From Epiperipatus broadwayi (Eukaryota; Onychophora; Udeonychophora; Euonychophora; Peripatidae), in NCBI GenBank assembly GCA_028023455.1, contig JAQFVV010000020.1:5375092-5439091 (forward strand): DNA of 64,000 bases, given 5' to 3'. A program made the translations under genes and the position numbers. Numbering within the stretch: position 1 is the first letter of the stretch; every line of letters starts with the position of its first letter. Of the stretch, positions 34,187-45,674 are shown piece by piece. Under the pieces are notes generated by a model. That model was not told the origin of the DNA. It saw only the letters and a program-made list of their open reading frames with translations, and did not search any database.

Positions 34187-34833
34187 CTTGAAAAAAAATT
34201 AAATTCATATTAAAAGTTTAAAAAAATCCAAAGTTCACTGAAATTTTAATCCAGCCATGAGCATAATAGGCAGTTTTTCTAACAATATGCCATGAAATCT
34301 TTGTTTTAACTAGAATTAAATGGGTAGCAAACATTATTAATTAATTTTTTAAAAAAATTCATCTGTAAAATTAATGTATTTTAACTGAATACTTTTTAAA
34401 TTCTGTTAATACAATTGCATTATTCAAGAACTTATTTTTATCTATTAGTGTTATATTTAATGCAAATAAAAATTACTTAATAAATTTTCTCTTTTCTTTC
34501 ATACAAAGCTTTTTATTAATTATAGTTTTTTAAGATGTATTTAAGCGCATATATATAACATTAGAATTAATGTATGTTTTTATATATATTTAAGTTACTT
34601 TTTTAAATTGCATTCCCATATGCCAAATTTTCATACATACATTCAATATATAACTATTGATAATATTTCCCCCTAGTTGCATAAATTTGTTAGTATTTGG
34701 TGTTTAATCACACACATATCTACATATTACTCAACCCATTGAACTAATTTTTATCACATTATACATATTTCTATGTATAATTCTTCTAAATACTTTTCTT
34801 CTTCCTTTCTTTTATTTCTGCTAGCTTCATATA
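34187..34833. other. AT-rich DNA without a supported gene
   Basis: Nothing I can support. Confidence 0.55.
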
Positions 34834-34971
34834 TAATATTGAAATTCCCCCCCAAAAAAAATCAAGTCAGATGTCACACGACTTAACTTAATAAGCTCAT
34901 GTTTGCAAATGTTATGTATTGAGTTCACAAAACAAACTCTTAACAAGCTTTGTAGAATACCCCTAACCTCA

Positions 34972-34999
34972 GACCAGTTTCTGCTACTAGCGTCCTCAG
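34972..34999 (-). ncRNA. Hammerhead ribozyme motif, family B
   Basis: Minus strand: CTGAGGA (position 7 is free in the consensus), stem II GC/GC with loop TAGTA, GAAA, stem III ACT/GGT and GTC. Stem I pairs ATCTCA with TGAGGT (six pairs, one G-T) and GAATATCC with GGGTATTC (eight pairs). Base differences from the 3.3 kb copies keep or restore pairing. Confidence 0.75.
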
Positions 35000-35367
35000 T
35001 GAGATGCTAGGATATTCAATCATTATGTTAAAAATACTAGGACAAGCCCAGCACTTTATCTAATGTATAACTATTAAGTAGAAACTCTGAAAATTTCGAA
35101 CATCCATATGTCTTCCAATCCAGCTATCTAACTTAAATTTTATTTTTTGCTATAATGGCTTTGGCAATTTTATATTGCTAAAGCTATTAATATATGGTGT
35201 ATCTGAACTTAGTTCAGTCCCATATGCTTTTTAAGTTAGATAGCTGGATTGGAAGACATATGGATGTCTGAAATTTTCAGAGTTTCTACTTAATAGTTAT
35301 ACATTAGATAAAGTGCTGGGCTTGTCCTTGCATTTTTAATCTAATGTTTGAATATCCTGACACCTCA

Positions 35368-35395
35368 CTGAGGATGCCTGTAACAGAAACCAGTC
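35368..35395 (+). ncRNA. Hammerhead ribozyme motif, family B
   Basis: CTGAGGA (35368-35374), a short stem II TG/CA with a 7-base loop, GAAA, stem III AC/GT with loop CA, and GTC (35393-35395). Stem I is perfect next to the core (ACCTCA with TGAGGT), then has an internal loop, then AATATCCT with AGGGTATT. Stem II is the weak point. Confidence 0.7.
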
Positions 35396-35512
35396 TGAGG
35401 TTGAGGGTATTTTACAAAGCTTGTTAAGAGTTTGTTTTTTGAGCTGTATATGTAATATTGCAATTCAAATAAATAAAAAAGTGTAAGAAGAATTGTTTGA
35501 ATTGCAATATTA

Positions 35513-35970
35513 TATATATTTGCAAAATTTTTGTTTTTTTCATACAGCTTTCACCTTTAGCTCATTCCTATCAAATCCATCCATTAGCCCAGAAATCTAA
35601 TGAACCTCCCACACTATACATACATTAGAAACATATCCTTTTTAAGTAATCCATATAACACATATTGCAATTTAAGTTTATATACAAATTATTTTTAGAG
35701 ATACTTCATATAATATGTATTCAAATATATTTCAAACTATATCTTTCATAAATTTATGTTACAAAAAAAAAGCTTCAATTTTAATATGCACTAAATTCAC
35801 ACCAATCATCTTTGAATAAATACATAAATTATTAATTATCATTAGATTGCTTTTAAAATTAGATTCAGATTTTAAATTTAATAAAATTCAAAAATACCTG
35901 TAATACTCTTTATACAGGTGTATAATAATTTCTATCTTATTCACACATAGGATCTTATATTTCTTAAAAA
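35513..35970. other. AT-rich DNA without a supported gene
   Basis: Nothing I can support. Confidence 0.5.
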
Positions 35971-35989
35971 TTACTATCACTGTTTATTC

Positions 35990-36434
35990 ATCGCATGATC
36001 CCCATTTCTTATGCTTGCTCATAACTGTTATTAAAACAGGCAAAACTCGATAGTATTGTGATGTTTGGTGGTTTAATACAATCCTGCCTAGTGGTGGCTA
36101 TGGTTACCAAAGAAACCAAAATGTATGGGTAGTGAAATGAGTTCAGATCTATATATCTATATAAGCTAATGAGCTTAGATTGAAAATATTATTATGTTTT
36201 CAATTTTATTCCCATGGTTATATAGTTAAGTAGAGATAAAAGGTGGCTGCTGGAGGTTTTGCATTAGATCCTAAGATCTAGGTGCAGTGCTCTCAGATCC
36301 AAGGCTCCTCACTGCTGGGGATATTGGATGAGTAGACACTAGATATGGATTTTATGCACAAATCTTCTGGCATCCATTGATTACTCTGGCTTGCTCTGAG
36401 TGGCAATACTGTATGGAGAGTTTTACCTGTTTTA
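35990..36434 (+). mobile_element. Hammerhead-family A retroelement lacking the ribozyme core
   Basis: A 14 bp direct repeat with one mismatch flanks it: ATCACTGTTTATTC (35976-35989) and ATCATTGTTTATTC (36435-36448). A short minus-oriented head (35990 to about 36053) is followed by a plus unit with the usual family A landmarks. The stretch that should hold the ribozyme reads CTCACTGCTGGGGATATT (about 36308-36325). The 30 or so bases from the core to the cleavage site are deleted between two CTG triplets. Both outer sides of stem I remain. Confidence 0.8.
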
Positions 36435-36742
36435 ATCATTGTTTATTCTTACATTCAGATATAATTGTAAATGTTGGGAAAACATGCTAATGGTTCATAA
36501 GAACCATTTTAACCTAATTAAATTTGTCCATTTAAATTAAGCTCAGATAGCTTTCCGTGTACCATTATCTTATATTTAACAGCATGCATTAGCTCCTTAG
36601 AAAACTTGCTATAATGACACATTCGATTGACAAATAAATACTTTGCTCATACTTAGAGAAAAAGTGTCCATACTAAATTTCAATGCTTAATTAAATATTA
36701 CTATGAAAAATATTACTGGTATACTCTAATGTTTTTTTTGCA

Positions 36743-36931
36743 GTGATTTCATGGTCTTTCACATATTCCTTTGTCAGATATCAGAAGGAATGTTGCCTCA
36801 CAGAAAATTTAATAAAAACCATTAAACAGATTCAACTTACTAATAACTCAAGATATATACTTTTGCCACTTAATATTGATCTTAAATCAGATCCTTTTTA
36901 TGAAAATTTAACTAAGAATAGCTTCAAATAA
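36743..36931 (+). CDS. Weak candidate for a terminal exon
   Basis: A polypyrimidine run ending in TTTTTTTTGCAG (to about 36743) is an excellent splice-acceptor shape. It is followed by an open frame of about 62 codons ending in TAA at 36931. The peptide includes WSFTYSFVRYQKECC, a lysine/isoleucine-rich middle, and LLPLNIDLKSDPFYENL. It is less dominated by F, I, K, N and Y than chance frames nearby. I recognise no family. There is no visible upstream exon in the window, and open frames this long arise by chance in AT-rich DNA. The listed first codon (GTG) would not be a translation start; an exon would begin within the CAG/TG junction. Confidence 0.15.
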   Translation: MISWSFTYSFVRYQKECCLTENLIKTIKQIQLTNNSRYILLPLNIDLKSDPFYENLTKNSFK

Positions 36932-36934
36932 CCA

Positions 36935-38825
36935 AAGAATTATGGTTTTAAGAAAATTGACTCGTTATAAAGATTCCAAACAATTTTTTTTCCAAATCCA
37001 CAGTAAACACAATTGGATTTGTTCTTCCAAGATATTATGTGAGTCTTATCAACAGATTTAAGTTGACCAAACACAGTTGTCAGAATGTTTTATTTATAAA
37101 TAAAATTTAATAGCCATTGGCATATTAGATGAACAGCATTATTAATAATTATTAAAATATAGATATAATGGCTAAAATAGAGAACTTAAAAATCTATGTC
37201 ATAGTTGGAATTTTTACTTGCAAAATAATTAAACTGTCAAAAAAAGTATATGCTAAATAAATAAATAAGTCATAATGATTATCTTTCCATGAAAATAAAA
37301 ATAGGTATAAATATTTTTAACAGCATAGATATTACTATTATATACTTTTATTATAGATGTAGACTTGAAATTAATAAAGTTCAGCTACACATATTCAAAT
37401 AGATACATATTATAAGTAAATGCACAGAGATTAAATTTAAAATTTTTTTTATTGTTCTCAAAAATAATTTATTTTTCACATTTTTAATGTAAACAGACTA
37501 AACTCTTATTTTATATGTCATACTGAAAAGAGCTTTGTCAGGGCATTTTTTTCAAAGTGTGAATGTTTTCACACATAATCATGATTGTAAATACTCTACA
37601 TGGTTCTTTGCAGTGATAGAGTGGAAGACTCAAGCTCAAAACCTATAATTGTCAAAATTTTGAGAATTCCCAAGCAATAAACTGTTTGATTATAGCATAA
37701 TTTTAAATTACAGTACAAACATACATATATATATATGTATTCATTAAACACCACATAAACATGTAATATATTGTTATTTTAAATACACTTTCTACAGAAA
37801 GTTACACCCTTTTCAAATAGTTGAAAAATCAATTAATCTCTTGCAGGACATGTTTCTTTCAATAAATTTGATGTCACCAGCTTCACATGAGACTAATTAA
37901 ATCACATCATATATGCAGCAAGTCTGTTTCTATTTACATATTTTAAAATATGAGTATGAATTTTAGTGATAATTTAACTAAATCCTCTTATGTATTGATT
38001 ATTATGTTTGCTGACAAGGAAGATTTTATAATCAAACTTATTATTTTTTTTAAAAAACTTGCTTTCAAATAAACAATCAAATATGTAAATATCTAGCAAT
38101 TACAAACATATGTAATATATTGACATTATTTTACTTAAACACTTTCAATAAAATATAACTTCTATAAAAGGGCTTAAGGAAAATAATGTTAATACATTAC
38201 ATGCACACATATACTCATGGATAAATTTGTTGTTATTGCCAGAATTTTAGAGTAGTTTTATATGCATTGTACTAATTATCTTCTGGATTGTAAAGATCAT
38301 TCAAAATGAGAACACTATTTTAATGTTAAAATGTTTTAAATTCCTGTTATATTTAAAAAATATATAACATGAATATTTTTTTAAAAGACATCAATTAACT
38401 GACCTTATTATTGGTTTAATAAGTTTATATATTTAATTATTTAATAGCAGTGTTATTGTTAATGAAGTCAGGCTTGTTCATTAATTTCTGAATATGTAGA
38501 ACATAGGTATCTATATAATTTTTGCCTTAATAAAATTTATTGAAACAATAAGTAGTAGTTATAAACGCTTAGACAGAATGAACATAGTTTCTTAATTTCT
38601 GAATCAAGTTTAAGTAACATTGAAATAACAGCTTATTAAAAATGTGAAAGATTTAAAAATATCTGCATCTAATGGTGTTGGATATTTAGTTTAACAAATA
38701 GTAAGTTATGGTCAGAAAAAATTATAAAAATAAATATTCAGAAAATATGAAATAATCAACAGTATTTACGATAAATAAATTTAAGTTTTGAAGTAAACTT
38801 TATTAAGTAGAAATATTAATAACAA
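36935..38825. other. AT-rich DNA without a supported gene
   Basis: Nothing I can support beyond short AT runs. Confidence 0.55.
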
Positions 38826-38829
38826 AGTT

Positions 38830-39045
38830 AAGAATGTAAAAGGAATTTGAACTCTGACTCTCACACGACCCTTAATTCTCCACGCCATCTCATATTACTG
38901 ACCCACCTGATCGCACACATGTTAAAAAGATAAATAATCACTAATATACATATTTCAGGCTAAACTAGCAATCATCAATTGGTCCAGATTACTATCTTCA
39001 CACATATATACAATCAGTGCTCAGCTTTATATTAAGATGGCCAAT
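38830..39045 (-). repeat. SINE-like dispersed repeat with B box (inverted copy)
   Basis: Reverse-complement copy of 23310-23530. Shared blocks in order: GAACTCTGACTCTCACACGA, CATCTCATATTACTGACCCA, CACATGTTAAAAAGATAAAT, CATATTTCAGGCTAAAC, CACACATATATACAATCAGT and CAGCTTTATATTAAGATGG. The B box is decayed to AATTTGAACTC on the minus strand. Confidence 0.6.
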
Positions 39046-40535
39046 CTTCATATTTTAATGGACAGGTTTCAAACTACTCCAATCCACAACTCTTCAGCCA
39101 TTCATTTCATTGAAAATCTGATGATGGAATGTTCAAAGTCCATGTTAGTGCCAAGTTTGTCATCCTACTCATGTTAACATTAAGAATGATAAATATGTCA
39201 TTTTCCTCTTTTTTTATATATCTATAGACATGTCTATAAACAAACAAACAAACAAACAAAAAGAATAATTAGATAAGTTAGAATATATTATTTAAAGTGA
39301 GCTTCTATAGGAAAGCATGAAAGAGATCAAATATTGCTGAGGTTACAAAATGTTATTAAATAATTGGAAAATTGACACAAATTAAATGCTTTCATGATTA
39401 GACTAGTATAGTTACGTCTGCCATGTACTTTTGTATATATAGTTGATTTTAGTTGGAAGATAACTAGATCACTAAAAATGGAGGACAGGTTGTAAATAAA
39501 CAATAGCGTATTTATATAAATATTAATATAGAAATGTTTATAAGACTACATTTTAGCTACTTTACCTAATCTGTTATATACGAATTTAAAATAAGAAATA
39601 AAATTTATTTGCGAGATTATCCTTAGCAAATCATATATAGCTGCATAAAAAAAGCATTTTTTTTTTTTGCTCTTTGTTTTACAATATTTACAATTTGTAT
39701 AAATGGACTTGTCTGCAATGTTTATGCTCTGTTTTTGAATCTGGTTTGAATGAGTAAAAATTTTCAAAAGGCTTGAAATTTTTCTTTGCCATATGATCCT
39801 TCCCAAATCAAATTAAATCATCATCCAATACTGGTCAGAAAATGAGTGTCTAGATAACTTTACATAGACAATAAAGTAAGGATGGAAAACTTCTCATCAC
39901 CTGGCAGGCAACCATCATGAGTAGTTTTTTTGTCTATTGTTCCTGTACAATATACTGTTGAAATGGCTACGGTAACTTACGTATCATATATAAAATTTAT
40001 TAGTATGAATTTGAAAATAAAAATTTCAGTTATTAGATTGTTTTTCTTTCTTAGTAACATTATTTAGAATTACATAAATTATTACATTTTGTTTATAAAA
40101 TGTAAAGGAGCTCAGAAAAAAAATATTTTTCTTTTTTTTTTACAATAACGGTATGATAATTTTCTATTTAGAGGATTAAGTAAAGAAATCTCATCAATTA
40201 AGACGGAAATGGAATTGACATTATAAAACAGAGTTTGAAGTTATCCAGATTACTGTCTAATTATTTTGAATACAGTACTTAAAAATAAAAATCTATAAAA
40301 GATTAGGAATCAAAATATTACATAATTTATAATAAAAGTAAATAAATAAATACTCCTTTCAAAATAAATGAGCTTTTTAGGAGAAATAAATAGAAATTGT
40401 ATTGATTTTTTTTTTGTCGTCACTAATATAAACATATTATTTGCTTATATAACAAAATGATTAAAAAGATAATAAATAGAATAGGATAAGAGCAATTATA
40501 GTTTACTACATGATTTAAAATTATCAATTTAGTAT
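39046..40535. other. AT-rich DNA without a supported gene
   Basis: An (AAAC)n run at about 39238-39259 is the only repeat I see. The 86-codon frame at 39546-39806 (minus strand) has no recognisable family and contains a poly-lysine run from an A tract. Confidence 0.5.
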
Positions 40536-40539
40536 GGAT

Positions 40540-40622
40540 GGTTGAGGGTCGTGTGAAAGTCTGAGTTTAAACCCCCTATATATTACATATAGAAATGCAG
40601 GTATGAAAAAATCCCGTACTGT
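40540..40622 (+). repeat. Fragment of the SINE-like repeat with B box
   Basis: GGTCGTGTGAAAGTCTGAGT, TTAAACCCCCTATATATTAC and ATATAGAAATGCAGGTATG match 23478-23540 in the plus orientation. Only the 3' part is present. Confidence 0.6.
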
Positions 40623-41020
40623 AGAAAAAATTAATATTTTTATAATAACGGCGGTCACTAAAACGGCCAAAAATATTTATCATTATTAAATGCAATATAT
40701 ACACGAAAGTACATATAAATGTATATATACATTAATAGATAAGTACACTGATAGGTCAAAAAAAAATTAAAATTATATATATTTTTCGATAACAAGTATA
40801 TGTGGTGCATATATTTACGTATAAAGGAAACATTTAATATAAAGACCATCTATTTTATAAAATTACATAATTTTTTTATATTCATGTAGTGTTAAAATAC
40901 CTATATATGTGTTAGTGTGTATGCATGTACTTGCACATATGTAAAATATTTGATATAAAACACGTGCATATTTGAATATATAAAATAAATGTATAATACA
41001 TTTTATGTTAATAACGGTCA

Positions 41021-41133
41021 AGCGTTGGTAGACGAGAGGTCAACGCAGCCGCCTTGCAAGCAAACAGTTGCTTGCAGACAATTGTCGCGGGTTCGCTTCC
41101 CGGCCGATGCTTTGACATATGGAGGAAAAAAAG
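41021..41133 (+). repeat. tRNA-derived SINE (well preserved)
   Basis: AGCGTTGGTAGACGAGAGG with A box, CCGCCTTGCAAGCAAACAG, a strong B box GCGGGTTCGCTTCCCGGCC, and an end TTTGACATATGGAGG followed by an A run. It is one of the two most intact copies in the window, but I found no clear target duplication. Confidence 0.85.
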
Positions 41134-43436
41134 ATTTTTAAAAAGTCAAAACATTATATAAAACATAATATATAAAAAGACCCCCCTCTCCCCTATGAAA
41201 GAATATAGGAGATTAATTGCAATATTTTTATATATATAACCTGAAAATATTAATTAAAATTCAATTGCAAAATTAATAAATCTAGAAATGAAAAAAATTA
41301 GCAAAAACATAACATATTATAACAACCATTCTAACACCAGAAAGATACAAAGGATAATTTTTGTAATAACTGTTCAAATTACTTTCTGAAACAGAAAAGC
41401 ATATCACGTGATGGTTTGTTGTCTGTTTATTTAATATTTTGTAATGCTCTCCTTTAAGTTTTTTGCATCAAACATTACTTTTTTGAAAAACTTCAATATC
41501 TTACATAATTGCAGGTTTTCATTTTATTTTATCTCGGTAATATCTTTTCCTCAGAAAACATATTCTACATATATATTTAGAAAATCTGTAGACTCATTTT
41601 ACATAGCTAAAAAACTTGGCAGTCTTACAGTCAAAGTTATCACATCCAAAAAATTTGTCTGGGGGTGGGTGGGTTTCTCAACATATTTTTAGAATCATAT
41701 ATAGTATCATTAAAATAATTTTTATTATTATTCTAATGTTGTGTTTATGAGTTCATGTTTTATTAAATACAATAATGTTAATAAAACAATAGTTCTATAT
41801 ATAATTAATATACTATATTATAGTATTACAATATTGTTAGTTATATTAATTATAATAAAATAATTTATTTTTAATTTTGTGCTGCAGTAACACATATAAA
41901 TCTGTATTTTAACATCTAAATATATTATCTACTATCAAAGTAATATCCTCCATTGATTATGTCCTAATAATCTTTAGAGATCTTCAGATCATTTTCCTTG
42001 CCCTTCACATGTTAATAGCTCCAAATATTCACTGTATCCATAGTACACATTTGTAAGTCATCCACATAACAGTTATCTACAGTTCATAAATTATTATCAT
42101 TCTTCTAAGAAATCTGAGTTCATCCCTATTGGGCATTCCAATCAATTTTTTAAAACATAATTAAATCATTACTTGAATCATTTCATTATTAGTAAATTTA
42201 ATGCAAAAATGAATCCTTCTGTCATTGTAAAAGGTTGTATTGTTAATGCTATGCTTGCTTCTATAATCCATGGATGTATCTTTTTAACCCTACTATTAAC
42301 TATTTAATATTTGTAATAAAAACATACATTTGAGGATAATTTTTATATCTATCAGTTAAAACTATTTGTTTTCCCATCTGCAAAAAGTATCTTAATTTAA
42401 TATGTCTTCAATCCTCTGAGTTATAAATTAGAATGCAAATGTACATTGCAGTCTTAGTTAATCCAATCCTCAAAGCCATACCATTGCTTCATTTCCATAT
42501 GGAGGTTGTACTTTTTTCACAGATCATATTTTGGGGAATGATGATTTATTAGACCAATATAATATAAAGTCTGCAGTTGTTATCTCATTTAGAAACTAAA
42601 TTATGGTTGCAGACATTTATGATCAATATATCCTACTATCAGAACTTTGAATAAATTCCAAAATTTTTGTGTTCATCAGTCAAGTTATGATTAAAATTTC
42701 TGTTTAATTTACTTCAAGGTACAATTTGAACCAAAACTTTTTTTATTAACTGCTTTAAATTAAATCAACTTTCATATAAATAGTATAATAGTCGAAGGTA
42801 TGCTTACATGTCTTTCAAATCTCTTCATACTTTCCATTTTTACTATTTTTGTACTGTGTTTAAGACCTGTAGAGGTCCCTACCTTCAAATTTTTCAGACG
42901 CTTATTTCTAAGGTTACAGCCTTAGTAAATATTACTTAATATAATAATGTGCGTTTAATAAAATTTATAATTATAACTGATCTTAAGTAATTGCTTAAAA
43001 AATTATTAAATTCTTTTATCTCTATAATGCTTGCATAAGTATTCATACTTTTAGAATTATGTGACTTTCACACTGTTTGATTATGTTCTCAAAAGAAATA
43101 GCAAAGGTTGAGTTAATATGTACTTAAATGCTGTAAATTTTTTATCCCAAAATATTATGAATAAAACTTGGCAATCTTAATTGTACAATATTTTAGCCTT
43201 AATTCCAAATGTCATTAACATACCAAACTTAGTTTTTGAAGTAATTATAAATTAGATGTAAACACAAATTAAGTATCTACCCACATAAATTATTACATTC
43301 TTCAAATTTAGAAAATCCTTTATTGAAGTTGAATAGCATATTGTATCATCTGTGTTGTCACTTGTCAATATGTTTGCCTATTTGTTTTGTATATATGTTA
43401 TATATTTGTAAATAATTGATTAACAATAAAAATTTT
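41134..43436. other. AT-rich DNA without a supported gene
   Basis: Nothing I can support. The 82-codon frame at 41444-41692 is F/S/I/K-rich with no family I recognise and no good splice or start context. Confidence 0.55.
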
Positions 43437-43626
43437 AATATATAACATAAATTAAACTACTAAACATCATATGATTACTATGTCTTATGCTAGCACATTA
43501 CTGTTATTAAAACAAGCAAAACTCTCCATACAGTAGTGCCACTTGGTGCCAACCAGAGTAATCAATGGATGCCAGAAGGCTTGTGCATAAAATCCCTATC
43601 TAGTGCCTACTCATCCAATATCCCCA

Positions 43627-43656
43627 GACTAGTTTCTGGATTGTGGCCTTCATCAG
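43627..43656 (-). ncRNA. Hammerhead ribozyme motif, family A
   Basis: Minus strand: CTGATGA, stem II GGC facing TCC (one mismatch), GAAA, ACTAGT, GTC. The core bases are intact. Stem I is the family consensus. Stem II is weakened. Confidence 0.65.
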
Positions 43657-43694
43657 TGAGGAGCTTTGGATCTGAGAGCATCCAAAGCTCCTCA

Positions 43695-43724
43695 CTGATG
43701 AAGGCCACAAGCTAGAAACTAGTC
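43695..43724 (+). ncRNA. Hammerhead ribozyme motif, family A
   Basis: CTGATGA (43695-43701), stem II GGC/GCT (one G-T pair) with loop CACAA, GAAA, ACTAGT and GTC (43722-43724). Stem I pairs TCCTCA with TGGGAA and ATCCAA with TTGGAT. Confidence 0.7.
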
Positions 43725-43849
43725 TGGGAATATTGGATCAGTAGGCACTAGATAGGGATTTTATGCACAAGTCTTCTGGCATTCATTGATTACTCTGGTT
43801 CACACTGAGTGGCACTACTGTATGGAGAGTTTTGCCTGTTTTAATATAA

Positions 43850-45330
43850 AATAATGTATATTATTGTAGAAACACTTTCAAAATAATGGCATCCAGGAAG
43901 AACTGATTGCAATTTTTTTGTTTAAAAAATTATTTTAAAAATATTTTATTAGACAACAAAGATTAATATATAAATACACACAATTACAGGAAATATGATA
44001 TATTTAAAAAAGTAATAACTTTTCATTTATTTATTACTCATTATTATAACATCCAAAGTAGCTGTGTTTAGAAATCTTTTCAAATAAATATTTTAACTTT
44101 ATTATTCTTTAGTAATAAATACTTTTATAAATCTATTTTTCCCTCGAAATATTTGTAACAAGCATATTTTTTCAATTAAATATTTGTTTTATATATCCAG
44201 ATTGTATATACTTCTAGTTATGTTTGTTTCTAAATTCACAAATCTTCTAAATCATTTTAATTGTTTTTAAATTATACTACCATTACGATTCATGATCTTA
44301 AGTGTTTTTGAAACAATAAATTGTCTACACATACATACACAGAACACACATACAAAAATAAGATGGCCTCGTGTTATAGAAGGAGTGCATTTCTAAGTTA
44401 TCTCTATGACTTGACTTTGAATTTGGGCTGATAAAACCAATCAGGCTTAAGTTTTTTTTAAGTGCTCTTAACCCACCCTGATAATCATTCAACAATAGTC
44501 AGTAAATGGGGGATTAGCTATTCTTAGATAAAAACCTCAAACAAGAATGCTAAAAATGCAACTAGAAAAGTTAGTGAGCAATGAAATTGTTGGACAGACT
44601 TGCTATTTAAATGTTAATTTTGTAGCATTATTATGCAGTAAAATAGAAATGTAATAAACAGATTTTATACAAATGCTAACAATTTAAAAATTGCTCAATG
44701 AGTGTACATATATAAAATAAATTGATGACAAATCTTCAAAGTGTGTTCTATATTATATTTATATTAGTCAATATATTATGACTAAAAAATCAAACCAATT
44801 TCAGACCAAATATCCTTCTTTTCAAATATTTTGACAAAATTCCTATCTCAACACCCATACAATTTCAATAATATGACCTATTTAATGTTAAAACTTAAAT
44901 ATTTTATTTATACAGAGATATGTAACCTCACTTTTTTCAAATAACCTTTCAAGTTTGTTCATGACTATTACCCAGTATTGTAACATAGTTTCTTCTTTTT
45001 ATTTCCAATTAGAAAATTCTTTTCCAGTTTTATTTCCTATTCATTTTTAATATTTTTGATCTTTAATTTTTGACTTGCCTGTGTAATGCAGGTGTGTGTA
45101 TATGTATTTATTTTACTTTTTGAGATGTTTAATAGACATTACTTATATTAAATATATACAAAATTCAATCACATTGACAATTTAAAAGTAAATTCAAATT
45201 TAACAAAGTAACAAATTCAATCAATGAAATAATATCACCAATATATGAGTTTTTTTTATTTTACTATAAATTTACTATAATTTAATTCCTTAGAATATCA
45301 CTATAAATGCATACCTACTTTTGAATAATT
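43850..45330. other. AT-rich DNA without a supported gene
   Basis: Nothing I can support. Confidence 0.55.
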
Positions 45331-45337
45331 ATTATAA

Positions 45338-45560
45338 ATAATTTAAAGTGATTGCTTAATATTTTCAAGCTCTTATCTCCAAACACTTAAGATTGATCCA
45401 TACTTAAACATTTGAGTTGAAAAGATAGCTGGATTCATTCTGTGTTTTCATAAAGACTTTATCTTGTGTTTGAGAATGTAAGTATTCATTTATGTATAGT
45501 TTAAAATCTGAAAAGCGCATGTGCATTAGCCTGATTGCTAATTTACAATTACAATTTATT
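45338..45560 (+). repeat. Dispersed/tandem repeat, copy 1
   Basis: This copy includes AATTTAAAGTGATTGCTTAA, CATACTTAAACATTTGAGTT, AAAAGATAGCTGGATTCATT, CTTATCTTGTGTTTGAGAAT, TTAAAATCTGAAAAGCGCAT and GTGCATTAGCCTGATTGCTA. It is uninterrupted, and so shows the empty site for the transposon that interrupts copy 2. Confidence 0.75.
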
Positions 45561-45674
45561 AACATAGCACTATATAAATAAATACCTTATTATATATATG
45601 TTTAAATTCAACTAAGAATGATGTATAGTAAATTTTAAATAATTTTGCAAGCGTCATTCATTCAAGCATAATAA

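Larger units (their letters stand above)
34848..35452 (+). mobile_element. Hammerhead-bearing retroelement, family B (inverted head)
   Basis: A 14 bp direct repeat with one mismatch flanks it: TAATATTGAAATTC (34834-34847) and TAATATTGCAATTC (35453-35466). A minus-oriented partial unit comes first, starting with a C run then A run and TCAAGTCAGATGTCAC, and ending near 35140. A plus-oriented unit with its own ribozyme follows (about 35150-35452). Landmarks shared with the 3.3-4.1 kb array include TTTGGCAATTTTATATTGCT, GATAGCTGGATTGGAAGACA and AAGCTTGTTAAGAG. The 3' flank then forms a separate small palindrome (35453-35512). Confidence 0.8.
43453..43840 (+). mobile_element. Hammerhead-bearing retroelement, family A (inverted pair)
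   Basis: A minus-oriented partial unit (43453 to about 43680) meets a plus-oriented partial unit (to 43840) at GATCTGAGAGCATCCAAAG. The whole can therefore fold into one long hairpin with a ribozyme in each arm. An AT-rich direct repeat (ATATAACATAAAT near 43440 and ATATAAAATAAT near 43844) is a possible target duplication. The unit interior between the landmarks CCTGCC..GGATAG and the ribozyme is missing. Confidence 0.75.
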
